A stretch of DNA of 64,000 bases from CAIWKO01 sp964469155 (GCA_964469155.1 CAYXXU010000008.1:10004-74003); one strand, 5' to 3'. Positions 1 through 9,265 are shown, counted from the first letter of the stretch. Made by a program: numbers and translations. The notes: generated by a model from the sequence alone, not told the origin.

Positions 1-1
1 G

Positions 2-832
2 AAGATAATAGAATATTATGACTCAATAATGCCATACATAAAAAAGCTGATGTATACCAAACAAAGAGACAAGGAAACTATGACTCAATATATTAATTTT
101 AAAAGTGATATCAGCAGTTTTAAAAAAGAAATAAGCCAATACCGCGATACCTTACTAAATGATTTATATCTGAAAGAAGTGTTGCCGTTTTACAAGGAAG
201 GTAGTTTTGCGTCCCATCCCCTGAAAGGTATATCCGATCCGAATAAAGAAGACGTATTTATAAAACCCCTGGTCAATGCGCTGCTGGCGCATGATGAAAT
301 TATCGGCTTACATGAAGGAATGGATGATTATTATTACCATGAAATTGGTGATGAGCGCGTGGATGATTGCCATTTCATCAGGATTCCCTTATGGAAGTTA
401 CCTCTGATAAAGGATATGAATTATGCCCAATTTAAATTTACGCGCGATGATTTGGCACCGGCACTCTTATCTTTTAAAAAATGTCTGAACGAACTATCTG
501 CTGAGTTTCTCAAAATCCCGTTTACAGAAGAAAACTTACCCCGGTTTAAAGAGTTATGCACCGAAAAACTGATTCCGCTGATAGCTCCTGTTCAGCAAAA
601 AATAGATGAAAGCCTGTATCTTTGTCAACAAAAGAACAAAAACCCTGAAAACACCGGGAGGGAATTAATATTGGGCATATCATCGGCCGATTTCATCTTA
701 GAGACACTGGAATATAGTGATGTCATTTTACCCTATGTGGGCAGCGAAATTAAACAACAGGTCGGCAGATATTTTCCCCCGGAGTCGGGCAAGATTTTTT
801 TATATATTCTGGCGGATAACCCTGAAAAATAA
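2..832 (+). CDS. Tandem paralogue family protein 1, 5'-truncated by window edge
   Basis: I do not recognise this family. The frame is open from base 2, with no stop before the first ATG at 29. The residues before that ATG (IEYYDS...) align with internal positions of the next paralogue (EEYYKE...), so the real N-terminus lies outside the window. It carries all the family signatures: an F-I-R-I-P-L-W motif, a YAQFKFTRDDLAPAL segment, PVQQKIDESLYL, a GISSADF segment and the C-terminal LPYVGSEIKQQ. No signal peptide or membrane segment is visible, so it is probably cytoplasmic. The spacing of its first residues resembles subtype A (genes at 923 and 3189), but the diagnostic N-terminal part is missing. 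Confidence 0.75.
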   Translation, partial: KIIEYYDSIMPYIKKLMYTKQRDKETMTQYINFKSDISSFKKEISQYRDTLLNDLYLKEVLPFYKEGSFASHPLKGISDPNKEDVFIKPLVNALLAHDEIIGLHEGMDDYYYHEIGDERVDDCHFIRIPLWKLPLIKDMNYAQFKFTRDDLAPALLSFKKCLNELSAEFLKIPFTEENLPRFKELCTEKLIPLIAPVQQKIDESLYLCQQKNKNPENTGRELILGISSADFILETLEYSDVILPYVGSEIKQQVGRYFPPESGKIFLYILADNPEK

Positions 833-922
833 ATTCTGGCTGGCGGCTCATGGTTATTTTTATTGTTATTGGCCGGATTGCCCTAAAGAGTAAAGGAATG
901 AAAGCAAAATAAATAGGACATA

Positions 923-1990
923 ATGATTTTAAATAGTTTTGATAGCCCGTATTCAAAATTCTATTACGATTATAATGAAGACGCCATTTATTATTATCTT
1001 TTAATAGCCGACGCAATTCATATTTCGATAGATGCTTCATGGGCCGATGTGGTTTTAACCGATATGGATACCTGGAATGAAGAAAAGATTTTTGCAACCT
1101 TTAAAAGTGTTAACAAGGATAGTGATGATATTCAAGTTGCAGAAGAATATTACAAGGAATTAACCTTATTGGTAAAAAAAGTACGAGCCTTAAAGCAGAA
1201 AAACAAAGTCGGGCTTGAAATAATTGCCCGGAATAAGAAATTTATAAACGAATGTAAAAGGAATCTTAAAGATTTTCGCGACGATATTTTTGAGTACAAT
1301 CATGTTGCGAAGCTTATGCCTTATATCAAAAATGGCACCTGGCAACTGTTTAAAATTGATTATGAGCAAAATGCAAATGAAGAAGACGGATTGATCCATC
1401 ACATTGTAAATGCATTTTGTGATCGCAAAAATACATTAACCCTTGACGTCAGGTGGGTTGAAATGTTAAGTTCCACCACCTTCCATTCACCCGGAAACCA
1501 GGACTACAATTTTATTAAGATACCCTTATGGGATTTCCCTCCTTTTGGCGATATATCCTATGGTCAGATAAAATATACCCGCGATAATCTGCAACCGGGT
1601 CTTTTGCAGTTTAAATTGCAATTAAGTGAGCTGAAAGATCAACTTTCAACAATTACCTTTTCTGCCGAAAATTTTCTGCCGATAAAACAGCTATTCAATG
1701 AACTTCTGTTTTGTCATATTGAACCGGTGCAAAAATTAATTAACGAAAGCCTTTATCTCAGCCAGATGAGAAACCAATTTAAAAAAAGCACCGGGTACAA
1801 ATTTTTTTTAGGGATAGCCTCAGCAGAAACACTGGTAAATTTATATGAAAAAACTGAAACCACACTGCCTTATGTAGCCAGTGAAATTAAATACCGTATT
1901 GCAAAACAGCTTGATTTGAAATCAGCTTGTGTATTCATTTATCTGGAGAACCTTTCACCGGATAAAAAACACGAAAACACCCGTGATTAA
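923..1990 (+). CDS. Tandem paralogue family protein 2 (N-terminal subtype A)
   Basis: 355 aa of unknown function. The N-terminal ~100 residues contain the subtype A pattern (LLIADAIHISIDASWADVVL, DMDTWNEEKIFATFK), which recurs in the gene at 3189. A Lys-rich helical linker (about residues 85-130) precedes the conserved C-terminal part: FIKIPLWDFP (about residue 192), YTRDNLQPGL, INESLYLSQ (about 272), LGIASAETL (about 295) and LPYVASEIK. It looks soluble, with no secretion signal. The next paralogue starts 12 bp after its stop, so the two probably share a transcript. Calling it a real gene rests on paralogy and an uninterrupted frame; no function can be assigned. Confidence 0.85.
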   Translation: MILNSFDSPYSKFYYDYNEDAIYYYLLIADAIHISIDASWADVVLTDMDTWNEEKIFATFKSVNKDSDDIQVAEEYYKELTLLVKKVRALKQKNKVGLEIIARNKKFINECKRNLKDFRDDIFEYNHVAKLMPYIKNGTWQLFKIDYEQNANEEDGLIHHIVNAFCDRKNTLTLDVRWVEMLSSTTFHSPGNQDYNFIKIPLWDFPPFGDISYGQIKYTRDNLQPGLLQFKLQLSELKDQLSTITFSAENFLPIKQLFNELLFCHIEPVQKLINESLYLSQMRNQFKKSTGYKFFLGIASAETLVNLYEKTETTLPYVASEIKYRIAKQLDLKSACVFIYLENLSPDKKHENTRD

Positions 1991-2002
1991 AACATCAACC
2001 CC

Positions 2003-3046
2003 ATGAAAATTAATTTTTACAATAAGGACAAATCGGGGATAGATTTCAAATGTGAATTGTTAAGTTTTCATCCCAACATTCTGCTTGCCGATAGTGTAAT
2101 GTACGATTCTGTGGCAGCCAACGACCTGATAAATTATTTGCTTTATGATGTGCTCGACGATGAAATGATTCTACGAATGGCCGCTGCTTATTTTAGAAAC
2201 GATAAAGAATATCCCGGAAGATCTGATACTTTAGAAATGTTTGCTGCAAGATTAAAACAACTATCCAAAGTGAAACATAAAAGCAAAGAAGCGTTGGTTT
2301 TGATCGGAAAAACAAAAATGTTAGCCAAAGAATCAAAAAAATTACTTAAATCAGCTACTGAAGAACATCTTGCTAAAGAGAATCTGCTCGAATTGGTTCC
2401 ATTTATAGAACCGGAAATTCTGAAATTAAAGGCAGTGAATTATTTTGAAAACGACGGGAAAGAGAATTATTATGTTAAACACATTATAAATGACATAACC
2501 GACAAGGATAGTATTTTTTGTTTAGAACAGAATGTTGAAAAATTGTACAGGTTTTGCTCTTTGGATTCAAACGACATCAAATCATGCGATTTCATTAAGA
2601 TACCCTTATGGAACCTCCCCATGATGGCTGATATTACTTATGACAAACTGAGACACTCAAGAGATAACCTGAGCACTGTTCTTTCCCCTTTTAAAAAGCA
2701 ATGTAAAGAGCTGAGAGAACAACTGTCGGTGATCCCGTTTGCAAACGAAAATACGGATAGCCTTACCCAATTGTGCATCCAGCACCTCAACCACCATATT
2801 GCACCTGTTCAAAAAGCTATTGACGAAAGTTTATATTTAAGCCAGCAACGCAATAAATTCGCCGGTCAAATAGGTATGAAATTTTGCCTCGGAATTGCCT
2901 CAACCCATTTTCCGTTAGATTATTATGAGAAAAATCAAGTAATTGTTCCCTACGTAGTCAGCGAAATAAAACAACAACTCAGCCGTCAGACCGATAAAAT
3001 TGCGACTTGCGTTTTCGCATACTACGAAATTCATACAGGAAATTAA
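2003..3046 (+). CDS. Tandem paralogue family protein 3 (N-terminal subtype B)
   Basis: 347 aa of unknown function. The N-terminus differs from gene 2 and matches the gene at 4267: start MKINFYNK (MKICIYGN in the other), FHPNILLADSV (FPHLLLTEKV) and LDDEMILRMAAAYF (LNDEMLISSALHF). The C-terminal two thirds carry the shared family core: FIKIPLWNLP, SRDNLSTVL, IDESLYLSQQRN, LGIAS and VPYVVSEIKQQ. The start is supported by alignment of the first residues with the other subtype B protein. It lies 12 bp after gene 2 and is followed by a candidate terminator, so genes 2 and 3 form one A-B unit. Confidence 0.85.
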   Translation: MKINFYNKDKSGIDFKCELLSFHPNILLADSVMYDSVAANDLINYLLYDVLDDEMILRMAAAYFRNDKEYPGRSDTLEMFAARLKQLSKVKHKSKEALVLIGKTKMLAKESKKLLKSATEEHLAKENLLELVPFIEPEILKLKAVNYFENDGKENYYVKHIINDITDKDSIFCLEQNVEKLYRFCSLDSNDIKSCDFIKIPLWNLPMMADITYDKLRHSRDNLSTVLSPFKKQCKELREQLSVIPFANENTDSLTQLCIQHLNHHIAPVQKAIDESLYLSQQRNKFAGQIGMKFCLGIASTHFPLDYYEKNQVIVPYVVSEIKQQLSRQTDKIATCVFAYYEIHTGN

Positions 3047-3068
3047 AACCAGGTGTGATCCGGTTTTT
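3045..3068 (+). terminator. Candidate Rho-independent terminator after paralogue 3
   Basis: Arms AAAACC (3045-3050) and GGTTTT (3062-3067) extend inward as GG/CC past one bulged A, with loop TGTGAT and a run of six T. It separates the first A-B gene pair from the second. Confidence 0.5.
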
Positions 3069-3139
3069 TGTTTAGATTTTTTTTTTTGACATCAGGCAAT
3101 AAAAATCTCATTTCGACGTTACGCAGAATTAAAAAACTG

Positions 3140-3147
3140 TAAATTTG
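3140..3147 (+). promoter_or_regulatory. Candidate Bacteroidota -7 element before paralogue 4
   Basis: TAAATTTG matches the TAnnTTTG -7 consensus of the phylum, 41 bp before the ATG at 3189 and just after the preceding terminator. No convincing -33 TTTG was seen at the right distance, so this is tentative. Confidence 0.4.
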
Positions 3148-3188
3148 AGTCGCCCTACCCTATCGGCAGAACAAAATAATAAGGAGTT

Positions 3189-4244
3189 ATGAAAACCAGC
3201 TATTATTATAGTCCGACATCTGTGTTCAAAACAAACAAGCACAACGGTTTTATTCATGCCATGCTATTAATAAGCGAAAGCCTGATGTACAGTGTAGATA
3301 AATCGTGGGCCAATTTGCTTTTGGAAGATATTGACAAGTGGTCGAACGAAAAAATATACGAAAAATTCAAAGTGGTTTTCAAAACAGATACCCGCATAGG
3401 AGTAGTTTTGGATAAATATGATGCCATAGCAAGGGATGTAAAAATAATAAATACCGTAAAGCATAAAACCAAAGACATGCTGGCACGCATAGTGCATCAG
3501 AAGACCATCATTAATTGTTTTAAGAAGGAACTGTTGATACACCGGGATGTATTGATTGAACACAATAGCATAAGGGAACTCATGCCATTTATTGACGAGG
3601 GGATATGGTTGCTGACTCTTATAGACTTTGAGAACAAAGCCAACCGGGAGGATGTGCTGATATCTGAAATTTCGGATACCCTTACCAGGCGTGAAAGTAT
3701 TTTAGCTTTGGATAAATGCGTGGAGGAAATGTTCCATTATGCTATGTTCAATACTGCCGAAAATGCAGCCTGCGATTTTATTAAAATGCCACTGTGGAAT
3801 TTCCCTTTGCTTGAAGAGTTGAATTATGCACATTTGAAATACACCCGCGAGGTTCTCCAATTGTCCCTGGCTCAGTTCAGTTCGGAATTAACAGATCTAT
3901 CCGAAAGCCTGTTTCAATTGCCTTTTACCTTAGATAATCAGACACAAATAAAACATTTGTGCGAAAGCAAACTTTGGCAGCTTAGCCATCAGATTCAGCA
4001 GACCATCGACAATAGTATTTATATCAGCCAGATAAAAAATAAACTGGGTACCGAAACCGGGTTGAAAATTTGTTTGGGAATAGCTTCCGCCGAAACGCTG
4101 ATCGGTTATTTTAAACTTACCGAAACTATTCTGCCTTATGTAGCCGATGAAATAAAACAGCGAACCGCCAGACATATTGATTTGAAAGCAAGTTATGTGT
4201 TCATTTATTTTGAGCTATATAAGGGCGGGCATCAGGCAGAATAA
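3189..4244 (+). CDS. Tandem paralogue family protein 4 (N-terminal subtype A)
   Basis: 351 aa of unknown function. The N-terminus aligns with gene 2 (LLISESLMYSVDKSWANLLL, DIDKWSNEKIYEKFK), so it is subtype A. The common core follows: FIKMPLWNFP, YTREVLQLSL, IDNSIYISQIKN, LGIASAETL and LPYVADEIKQR. The start ATG is preceded by AAGGAG, an unusually good Shine-Dalgarno sequence for this phylum. The next gene begins 22 bp after the stop if its start is taken at 4267. This gene and the next repeat the A-B arrangement of genes 2-3, suggesting that a two-gene unit was duplicated. Confidence 0.85.
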   Translation: MKTSYYYSPTSVFKTNKHNGFIHAMLLISESLMYSVDKSWANLLLEDIDKWSNEKIYEKFKVVFKTDTRIGVVLDKYDAIARDVKIINTVKHKTKDMLARIVHQKTIINCFKKELLIHRDVLIEHNSIRELMPFIDEGIWLLTLIDFENKANREDVLISEISDTLTRRESILALDKCVEEMFHYAMFNTAENAACDFIKMPLWNFPLLEELNYAHLKYTREVLQLSLAQFSSELTDLSESLFQLPFTLDNQTQIKHLCESKLWQLSHQIQQTIDNSIYISQIKNKLGTETGLKICLGIASAETLIGYFKLTETILPYVADEIKQRTARHIDLKASYVFIYFELYKGGHQAE

Positions 4245-4266
4245 GCATTTCAAAACAAATTCGATT

Positions 4267-5307
4267 ATGAAAATCTGTATTTACGGCAATACTCCTTCAG
4301 TTGATGAAACAATGCATGAAACATTGGGTTTGTTTCCACATTTACTTCTGACTGAAAAGGTAAAATACTGTTCAAAGACTTCAGGCGAATTGATCATTTA
4401 TCTTGATTTCGAGCACCTGAATGACGAAATGCTGATAAGTTCGGCTTTGCATTTTTTTGCAGGCAATATCGAAGTCACTGATCTTGCTAACCAATTGTTA
4501 AACTACCTTCCACAATATAAGCGATTTTCACTTCAAAAACATAAGGATCGCAATGCAGTTATTTTTATGGGGAGGTACAAATCGCGTATGAATGAAATAA
4601 AGAACCTTGTTAAAAAGAACCAGATATTCAGGCTCGAACAATTAAAAATAACAGAACTCTTGCCTTTCGACAAGGATGATGTTTGGGAATTGATATTCCC
4701 TTCAATTAATAGTGATCCCGATCAGGAAGAAACAATTATACAGCAGATTGCAACCGCTCTGATCGACCGCGATTACATTCTGTCATTCGATATAATGGTT
4801 GAAGAATTATTTGGATTTACTTTGCCCGATGTAACAGAATTAAAAAATTTCGAATTTATCAAGATTCCGCTTTGGGATTTTCCTTGTTTCGAAGGGATGA
4901 AATATCCACAAATGAAATATACCCGCGACGATCTCCAACCTGCCTTGTATTCTTTTAATGTTCAACTGGATAAACTGTCGAAGTTGTTGTTAGAAATACC
5001 TTTCTCAAATAAAACTGCGGGTAAGATAAAACAAATGTTAAATGAAACTATTGGTGAGCAATGGGAGCCGATTCAGAAAAAAATAAATGAAAGCTTATAT
5101 CTGATTCAGGCAAGAAATCAATTTTCTTCAGCCAGGGGATCGAAATTCTGCTTGGGTATAGCTTCCAATGAAACGCTGGTCGACTATTATGAAAGAGCTA
5201 AAATTATTGAACCCTATATAGCCAATGAAATAAAGCAGAGAGTCGGACGACATTGCGATTTAAAATCGTCCAATTTATTTTGCTATAATGAATTTCGCTC
5301 GTCTTAA
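4267..5307 (+). CDS. Tandem paralogue family protein 5 (N-terminal subtype B)
   Basis: 346 aa from the chosen start at 4267. The frame is open back to 4195, but the upstream part would overlap gene 4 by 50 bp and has no counterpart in gene 3. MKICIYGN at 4267 aligns with the gene 3 start MKINFYNK. Subtype B features are FPHLLLTEKV and LNDEMLISSALHF. The core motifs are present: FIKIPLWDFP, YTRDDLQPAL, INESLYLIQARN, LGIASNETL and EPYIANEIKQR. The NYN ribonuclease gene begins 91 bp downstream on the same strand, so it may be co-transcribed. Function unknown. Confidence 0.85.
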   Translation: MKICIYGNTPSVDETMHETLGLFPHLLLTEKVKYCSKTSGELIIYLDFEHLNDEMLISSALHFFAGNIEVTDLANQLLNYLPQYKRFSLQKHKDRNAVIFMGRYKSRMNEIKNLVKKNQIFRLEQLKITELLPFDKDDVWELIFPSINSDPDQEETIIQQIATALIDRDYILSFDIMVEELFGFTLPDVTELKNFEFIKIPLWDFPCFEGMKYPQMKYTRDDLQPALYSFNVQLDKLSKLLLEIPFSNKTAGKIKQMLNETIGEQWEPIQKKINESLYLIQARNQFSSARGSKFCLGIASNETLVDYYERAKIIEPYIANEIKQRVGRHCDLKSSNLFCYNEFRSS

Positions 5308-5398
5308 CCTGACAGGTAAAAAAAACATTTGAACCATTCTTATGTAAATTATGATCAAAATAAATTAAATTCGTGAAAAATTTTTTAACCTTAAAATT

Positions 5399-6847
5399 AT
5401 GGCTACAATTACTAAATACGAGTATATAGAAATTGAAGACAGTCCTGAATTCAAATCTTTACGCGTAAAAACAATCAAAGGTTTTGTTAAAATGCTTCAG
5501 CATTATCAGGTCAAACTTATATTCCGCACCGAAAAGTGTGAAGCAGACAACAAACTGACCAGGGAGTTTATGTTTCTTGAAAATCAGATAATTTACCGGT
5601 TGAACAGCAACCTCTTTAAAACGGTTGAAGATTATGAAGATGCTGTGAACAGAGATTTTCCCGATGCAGAAAGCTTTTACGAAGCACAACAGGCAGGTAT
5701 TGGAACGTACAAGGAATACCAGGATTGCAAAAATACAGGCATTGTTGATAAACAAGTTTATATAAAGGCTCAAAAACATGGTTTCATGGATGCTTTTGAA
5801 AAGTTCAAGACAAAATGTGCTGCTAATATGGGCGTTATCCCAAAAAACTTTGACCTGAATCAATATGATTCTCCGATAAAACTTTCTGAATATTCCGGTT
5901 CAAAAGGGTTTAAAGATTATGGGGATTTCGAGAAAGCATTTTTTCTGGGTTTTACGGATAAGATAACTTTCGACGATGCCAGGCAAAAGGGATTTACCTA
6001 TGCCGAAGACTACCTGAATGCAGTAAAAATGGGATTCGAACTGGTAAAAGAATATCAGGAAGCAAAACATTTAAACATTCAAAGTAAGTTCGAATACAAC
6101 CATTATATTCTTCTTAAAAATGCCGCACAAGGCAAGTACAGCTTTGATCAGATAATGATGATAAATGCCTTGAAGAAAATCGAAAATGGCAAAAAACTTT
6201 CACTAAAAAAACTATTAGAACTTCTGCAACAAACCGAAGATGAAGTCAAATTCAAAACCGGTGATAATGGGTCACATAGTTTACCAGAGTGGTATCTTAA
6301 AAAGATGAATAACGAAGACGACATTCGTACTTTCTTCACTCAGGAGCCTATGGTAAAACAATATGGAATATTTGATCCGGATGGTGAGTATTTTGAGATA
6401 TGGAAGATTTCAAACCAGAAAATTTATGTGGATGGAAACAACGTCGCTTTCACAAACTGCCGCAAAAGAGAAAATCCGAAAGGTGATGATAAGCCCCAAT
6501 GCAACAATATAAAAATAGTTGTTGATGAATTGATCAAGCAACGATTTGAAGAAATAATTGTTATTGGTGATCCGGGGCTTAAAAGAAGATCATCCGACGT
6601 TGCTATATTAACAAGGATGATAAACGATAAGCAGATCATCTATCATGAGGCTCCTTCACTAACCGAAGCAGATGAGTTTTTTATTAAAAAAGCTAAGGCG
6701 GACAAATGTTATATTGTTAGTAATGATACATTCAGGGATTGGAAAGTGAAAGATCCCTGGATTGCTGAAAACATCGACAGGATTCGAATACCCTTTATGA
6801 TAGACGGAAACAAAGCAACTCTTTCGGGTATTGAAAAGTTGATTTGA
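5399..6847 (+). CDS. NYN/Zc3h12a-type ribonuclease with N-terminal helical repeats
   Basis: 482 aa. About residues 340-480 form a NYN (PIN-like) nuclease domain of the Zc3h12a/Regnase type: VDGNNVA with D345, IVIGDPG with D391, EADEFFIKKA with D425/E426, and VSNDTFRDW with D443 and D447. These acidic residues are placed as in metal-dependent RNases of this family. About residues 75-235 contain two blocks of ~20-residue helical repeats with the pattern Y..A...GF (for example YLNAVKMGF, FEKAFFLGF), possibly for binding protein or RNA. No signal peptide is visible, so it is probably cytoplasmic. The gene follows the five paralogues on the same strand. The nuclease assignment is good; the target and the link to the paralogues are inference. 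Confidence 0.8.
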   Translation: MATITKYEYIEIEDSPEFKSLRVKTIKGFVKMLQHYQVKLIFRTEKCEADNKLTREFMFLENQIIYRLNSNLFKTVEDYEDAVNRDFPDAESFYEAQQAGIGTYKEYQDCKNTGIVDKQVYIKAQKHGFMDAFEKFKTKCAANMGVIPKNFDLNQYDSPIKLSEYSGSKGFKDYGDFEKAFFLGFTDKITFDDARQKGFTYAEDYLNAVKMGFELVKEYQEAKHLNIQSKFEYNHYILLKNAAQGKYSFDQIMMINALKKIENGKKLSLKKLLELLQQTEDEVKFKTGDNGSHSLPEWYLKKMNNEDDIRTFFTQEPMVKQYGIFDPDGEYFEIWKISNQKIYVDGNNVAFTNCRKRENPKGDDKPQCNNIKIVVDELIKQRFEEIIVIGDPGLKRRSSDVAILTRMINDKQIIYHEAPSLTEADEFFIKKAKADKCYIVSNDTFRDWKVKDPWIAENIDRIRIPFMIDGNKATLSGIEKLI

Positions 6848-7033
6848 GTTGAAAAAGGTTTGATGGCAATTTGTTGAAAAAATTACATGCATGCCTTTAT
6901 TTATCGTCAATGTGATAAATTCCTATATAAATTGGGGGTTCTCATCATAGCCTTTTTTATTCAAACCAAAATCGGGAATGCGTCTAACCACAACAATGCT
7001 ATGTCGGTCGAGTTCCCACTTTCACAAATTTTA

Positions 7034-7041
7034 TATCTTTG
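7034..7041 (+). promoter_or_regulatory. Candidate -7 element for the FMN reductase gene
   Basis: TATCTTTG, an exact match to TAnnTTTG, about 70 bp before the ATG at 7113. No clear -33 element. Confidence 0.4.
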
Positions 7042-7112
7042 CCATAGTAAAAAAAGCCATCAGCCACAAAAGCCTAAAAGTCTAATAGTCTAAAGCCTAA
7101 ACCCCTAAAAAA

Positions 7113-7748
7113 ATGAAAGTAATAGCCATCAACGGAAGTCCCAAAAAAGAAGGAAACACATATCATGCACTCAGCATCATAGGGAAAGAACTCATGGCCG
7201 AAGGGTTAGCATTCGAAATATTGCACATAGGGCATAAACCCATTCATGGTTGCACTGCCTGTGGCCAATGCGCCATCAACAAAGATGAAAAGTGCAGCCA
7301 AACCAACGACATCGTGAACGAAAGCATACAATTGCTTAAAAATGCTGATGGTTTTGTCATCGGTTCCCCTGTGTATTATTCGGGTATAGCCGGCACCATG
7401 AAATGCTTTCTCGACCGTGTGTTTTATGTTTCAGGAGCCAACGGCAACCTGTTCCGCCATAAAGTTGCTGCTGCCATAACCGCAGTGCGCCGCACCGGAG
7501 GCTCATCCACTTTCGATCAGTTGAATCATTATCTGACCTACGGTGAATTGATAATGGCAACAGCCAATTACTGGAATGTGGTACACGGACGAACCCCCGG
7601 AGAAGTGCTTCAGGATGCGGAAGGCATACAAACCATGCGTTTGTTGGGCAAGAACATGGCATGGATATTAAAAATGAAAGAATCTACAAAAGATACCATT
7701 TCTCCACCTGAAAAGGAAAAGAAAGAAATTACGAGTTTTATCAGGTAA
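7113..7748 (+). CDS. NAD(P)H-dependent FMN reductase / flavodoxin-fold oxidoreductase
   Basis: 211 aa. The N-terminus (MKVIAINGSPKKEGNT) is the FMN phosphate-binding loop of the NADPH-dependent FMN reductase/multimeric flavodoxin family. GCTACGQC near residue 46 and a following Cys are typical of the iron-sulfur flavoprotein-like branch. VIGSPVYYSGIAGTMKCFLDR (from about residue 85) is the second flavin-contacting segment. The protein would be a cytoplasmic flavin-dependent reductase of unknown physiological substrate. Length is normal for the family. It appears monocistronic. Confidence 0.85.
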   Translation: MKVIAINGSPKKEGNTYHALSIIGKELMAEGLAFEILHIGHKPIHGCTACGQCAINKDEKCSQTNDIVNESIQLLKNADGFVIGSPVYYSGIAGTMKCFLDRVFYVSGANGNLFRHKVAAAITAVRRTGGSSTFDQLNHYLTYGELIMATANYWNVVHGRTPGEVLQDAEGIQTMRLLGKNMAWILKMKESTKDTISPPEKEKKEITSFIR

Positions 7749-7767
7749 AAGGTATGATAACTGCCGG

Positions 7768-7798
7768 TTTTGCATAGTGAATTTTTTTATTATCTTTG
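7768..7798 (+). promoter_or_regulatory. Promoter (-33 TTTTG, -7 TATCTTTG) for the metallophosphoesterase gene
   Basis: TTTTG ending at 7772 is separated by 18 bp from TATCTTTG at 7791-7798. The predicted RNA start would fall only a few bases before the ATG at 7808, so either the leader is very short or translation starts further in. Confidence 0.5.
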
Positions 7799-7807
7799 TT
7801 CTGACAA

Positions 7808-9130
7808 ATGAAAATTTTTAGCTTGAGACCTGTTATCCTTTCATCTGGTTTATTTTGTCTCTTTTTAAAAGGGTTCATTAAACAAATATATGGTATTATA
7901 GAGAATAAGGCACGAACCACATTATTTTACTTTTTTCTCATACCTGCTATTGTAGGATTAAACGGAACCTGCAACCTGTTTGCCCAACTTAGTTTTATTC
8001 ATATCACCGACATGCATGTGTCTAATGCCACGTCCTATGTGAATGGTTGTGATCTGAATGGTCAGTTGGCTCATTGTTATTTTAATGAATTTGCAAATCT
8101 TAATCCCAAACCGGCATTTGTAATTGCTACCGGCGACATTTCGAATATTGGTAACCAATCAGCGTTTGGATTCTATCCGGTTCTTACCCAGTATTTATAT
8201 CCTGGCCAAATGACAAATCCCGGTCCCGGGGCTTACTTTATTGATTCGGCTCTTACCATACCCATATATTTCACTCCCGGCAACCACGAGTATTATACCA
8301 CCCTCACTCCCCCACTGTCATCTTCCATCACTTATTATTCAATATTTGTGTCACCCGACTCGGATTACATGGTGACGACCGATTATGCGGTATTGATTTG
8401 TATGCGTTCTGGTCAGGATGCCATGCGCCCAGTATGGCAAGACCCTAATGTATTTACACTTGAGGGATCGGGGCTTTCCAATGCGCAATGCATCTGGCTC
8501 AGAAATAAATTAAGCCTTGCCGGCAATAAAAGAAAAATAATAGCCATGCATCATCCTATTGTAAATGTGCATGGAACCAATAGCGATGGAACCCCTAACA
8601 CAGGTACGATATGGGATGATGCAGACGGCTCTGTTCTGAATAACAGAAACACTTTTATGAATATCTGCGATTCGAACCAGGTCGACATTGTTCTTGGAGG
8701 GCATATCCACCAGAATGTGGTGGCATCAAGAGCCGGAAATGTGGTAAGTGAAAACTGGACAGGAGGTACCAGGTATATACAGACATCCGCAGCCCAGTAT
8801 CATGCTTATCGTGAAATAACTGTCAGTCCATCCTTTGTTTCGGTAAGCCTTCCATTGCAGAGTTGCATTACGACAGATTTCAGCAGGACAGAGAATCAGT
8901 GCGATGTTAAAGTTTTTCCCAATCCAAACCATGGCAAGTTTTATGTTTCAGGCTGTAACCTAAAGAGGTTGGAGATTTACAACATTTTTGCAGTAAAAAT
9001 TCTTGAAACATCAAATCCGGAAGAGCAAACCTCAAATGAAATAGACCTTTCAAAGTACACGCCGGGGATTTATTTCGTTAAGATATATGATGGAGTGCAG
9101 ATAACCACTCAAAAGATCGTAATTCAATAA
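7808..9130 (+). CDS. Secreted metallophosphoesterase with T9SS type A sorting domain
   Basis: 440 aa. It has the calcineurin-like motif set in order: HITDMH (about residue 62), ATGDIS (about 100), TPGNHEYY (about 157), AMHHP (about 246) and GGHIH (about 298). These are the metal-binding residues of the fold. The last ~75 residues are a T9SS type A CTD (VFPNPNHGKFYVSG, then GIYFVKIYDG and IVIQ), so the enzyme is exported and probably surface-anchored. A hydrophobic segment lies near residues 35-58, after an unusually long N-terminus. With no other ATG available, the true start could be a non-ATG codon downstream. The substrate is unknown. Confidence 0.85.
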   Translation: MKIFSLRPVILSSGLFCLFLKGFIKQIYGIIENKARTTLFYFFLIPAIVGLNGTCNLFAQLSFIHITDMHVSNATSYVNGCDLNGQLAHCYFNEFANLNPKPAFVIATGDISNIGNQSAFGFYPVLTQYLYPGQMTNPGPGAYFIDSALTIPIYFTPGNHEYYTTLTPPLSSSITYYSIFVSPDSDYMVTTDYAVLICMRSGQDAMRPVWQDPNVFTLEGSGLSNAQCIWLRNKLSLAGNKRKIIAMHHPIVNVHGTNSDGTPNTGTIWDDADGSVLNNRNTFMNICDSNQVDIVLGGHIHQNVVASRAGNVVSENWTGGTRYIQTSAAQYHAYREITVSPSFVSVSLPLQSCITTDFSRTENQCDVKVFPNPNHGKFYVSGCNLKRLEIYNIFAVKILETSNPEEQTSNEIDLSKYTPGIYFVKIYDGVQITTQKIVIQ

Positions 9131-9265
9131 TTATCTGATGATGAAAAATGGCATGACTTATTATCTTCATTCCTAATCATTTTAATTTTTCGCGATAAAA
9201 TTTGTAATTTTGTTTAACAAAACACCGTAATCCATTTATCCATTCTTCCAATTATCCAAACCATT

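Noticed and set aside
750..1097. 115-aa minus-strand ORF
   Set aside because: Runs antisense through the end of paralogue 1 and start of paralogue 2, which have clear family support.
4195..4266. Upstream extension of paralogue 5
   Set aside because: Overlaps the previous gene by 50 bp and lacks similarity to the N-terminus of the other subtype B protein.
6887..7093. 68-aa plus-strand ORF after the NYN gene
   Set aside because: Atypical composition, covers a -7 element and low-complexity sequence; no motif.
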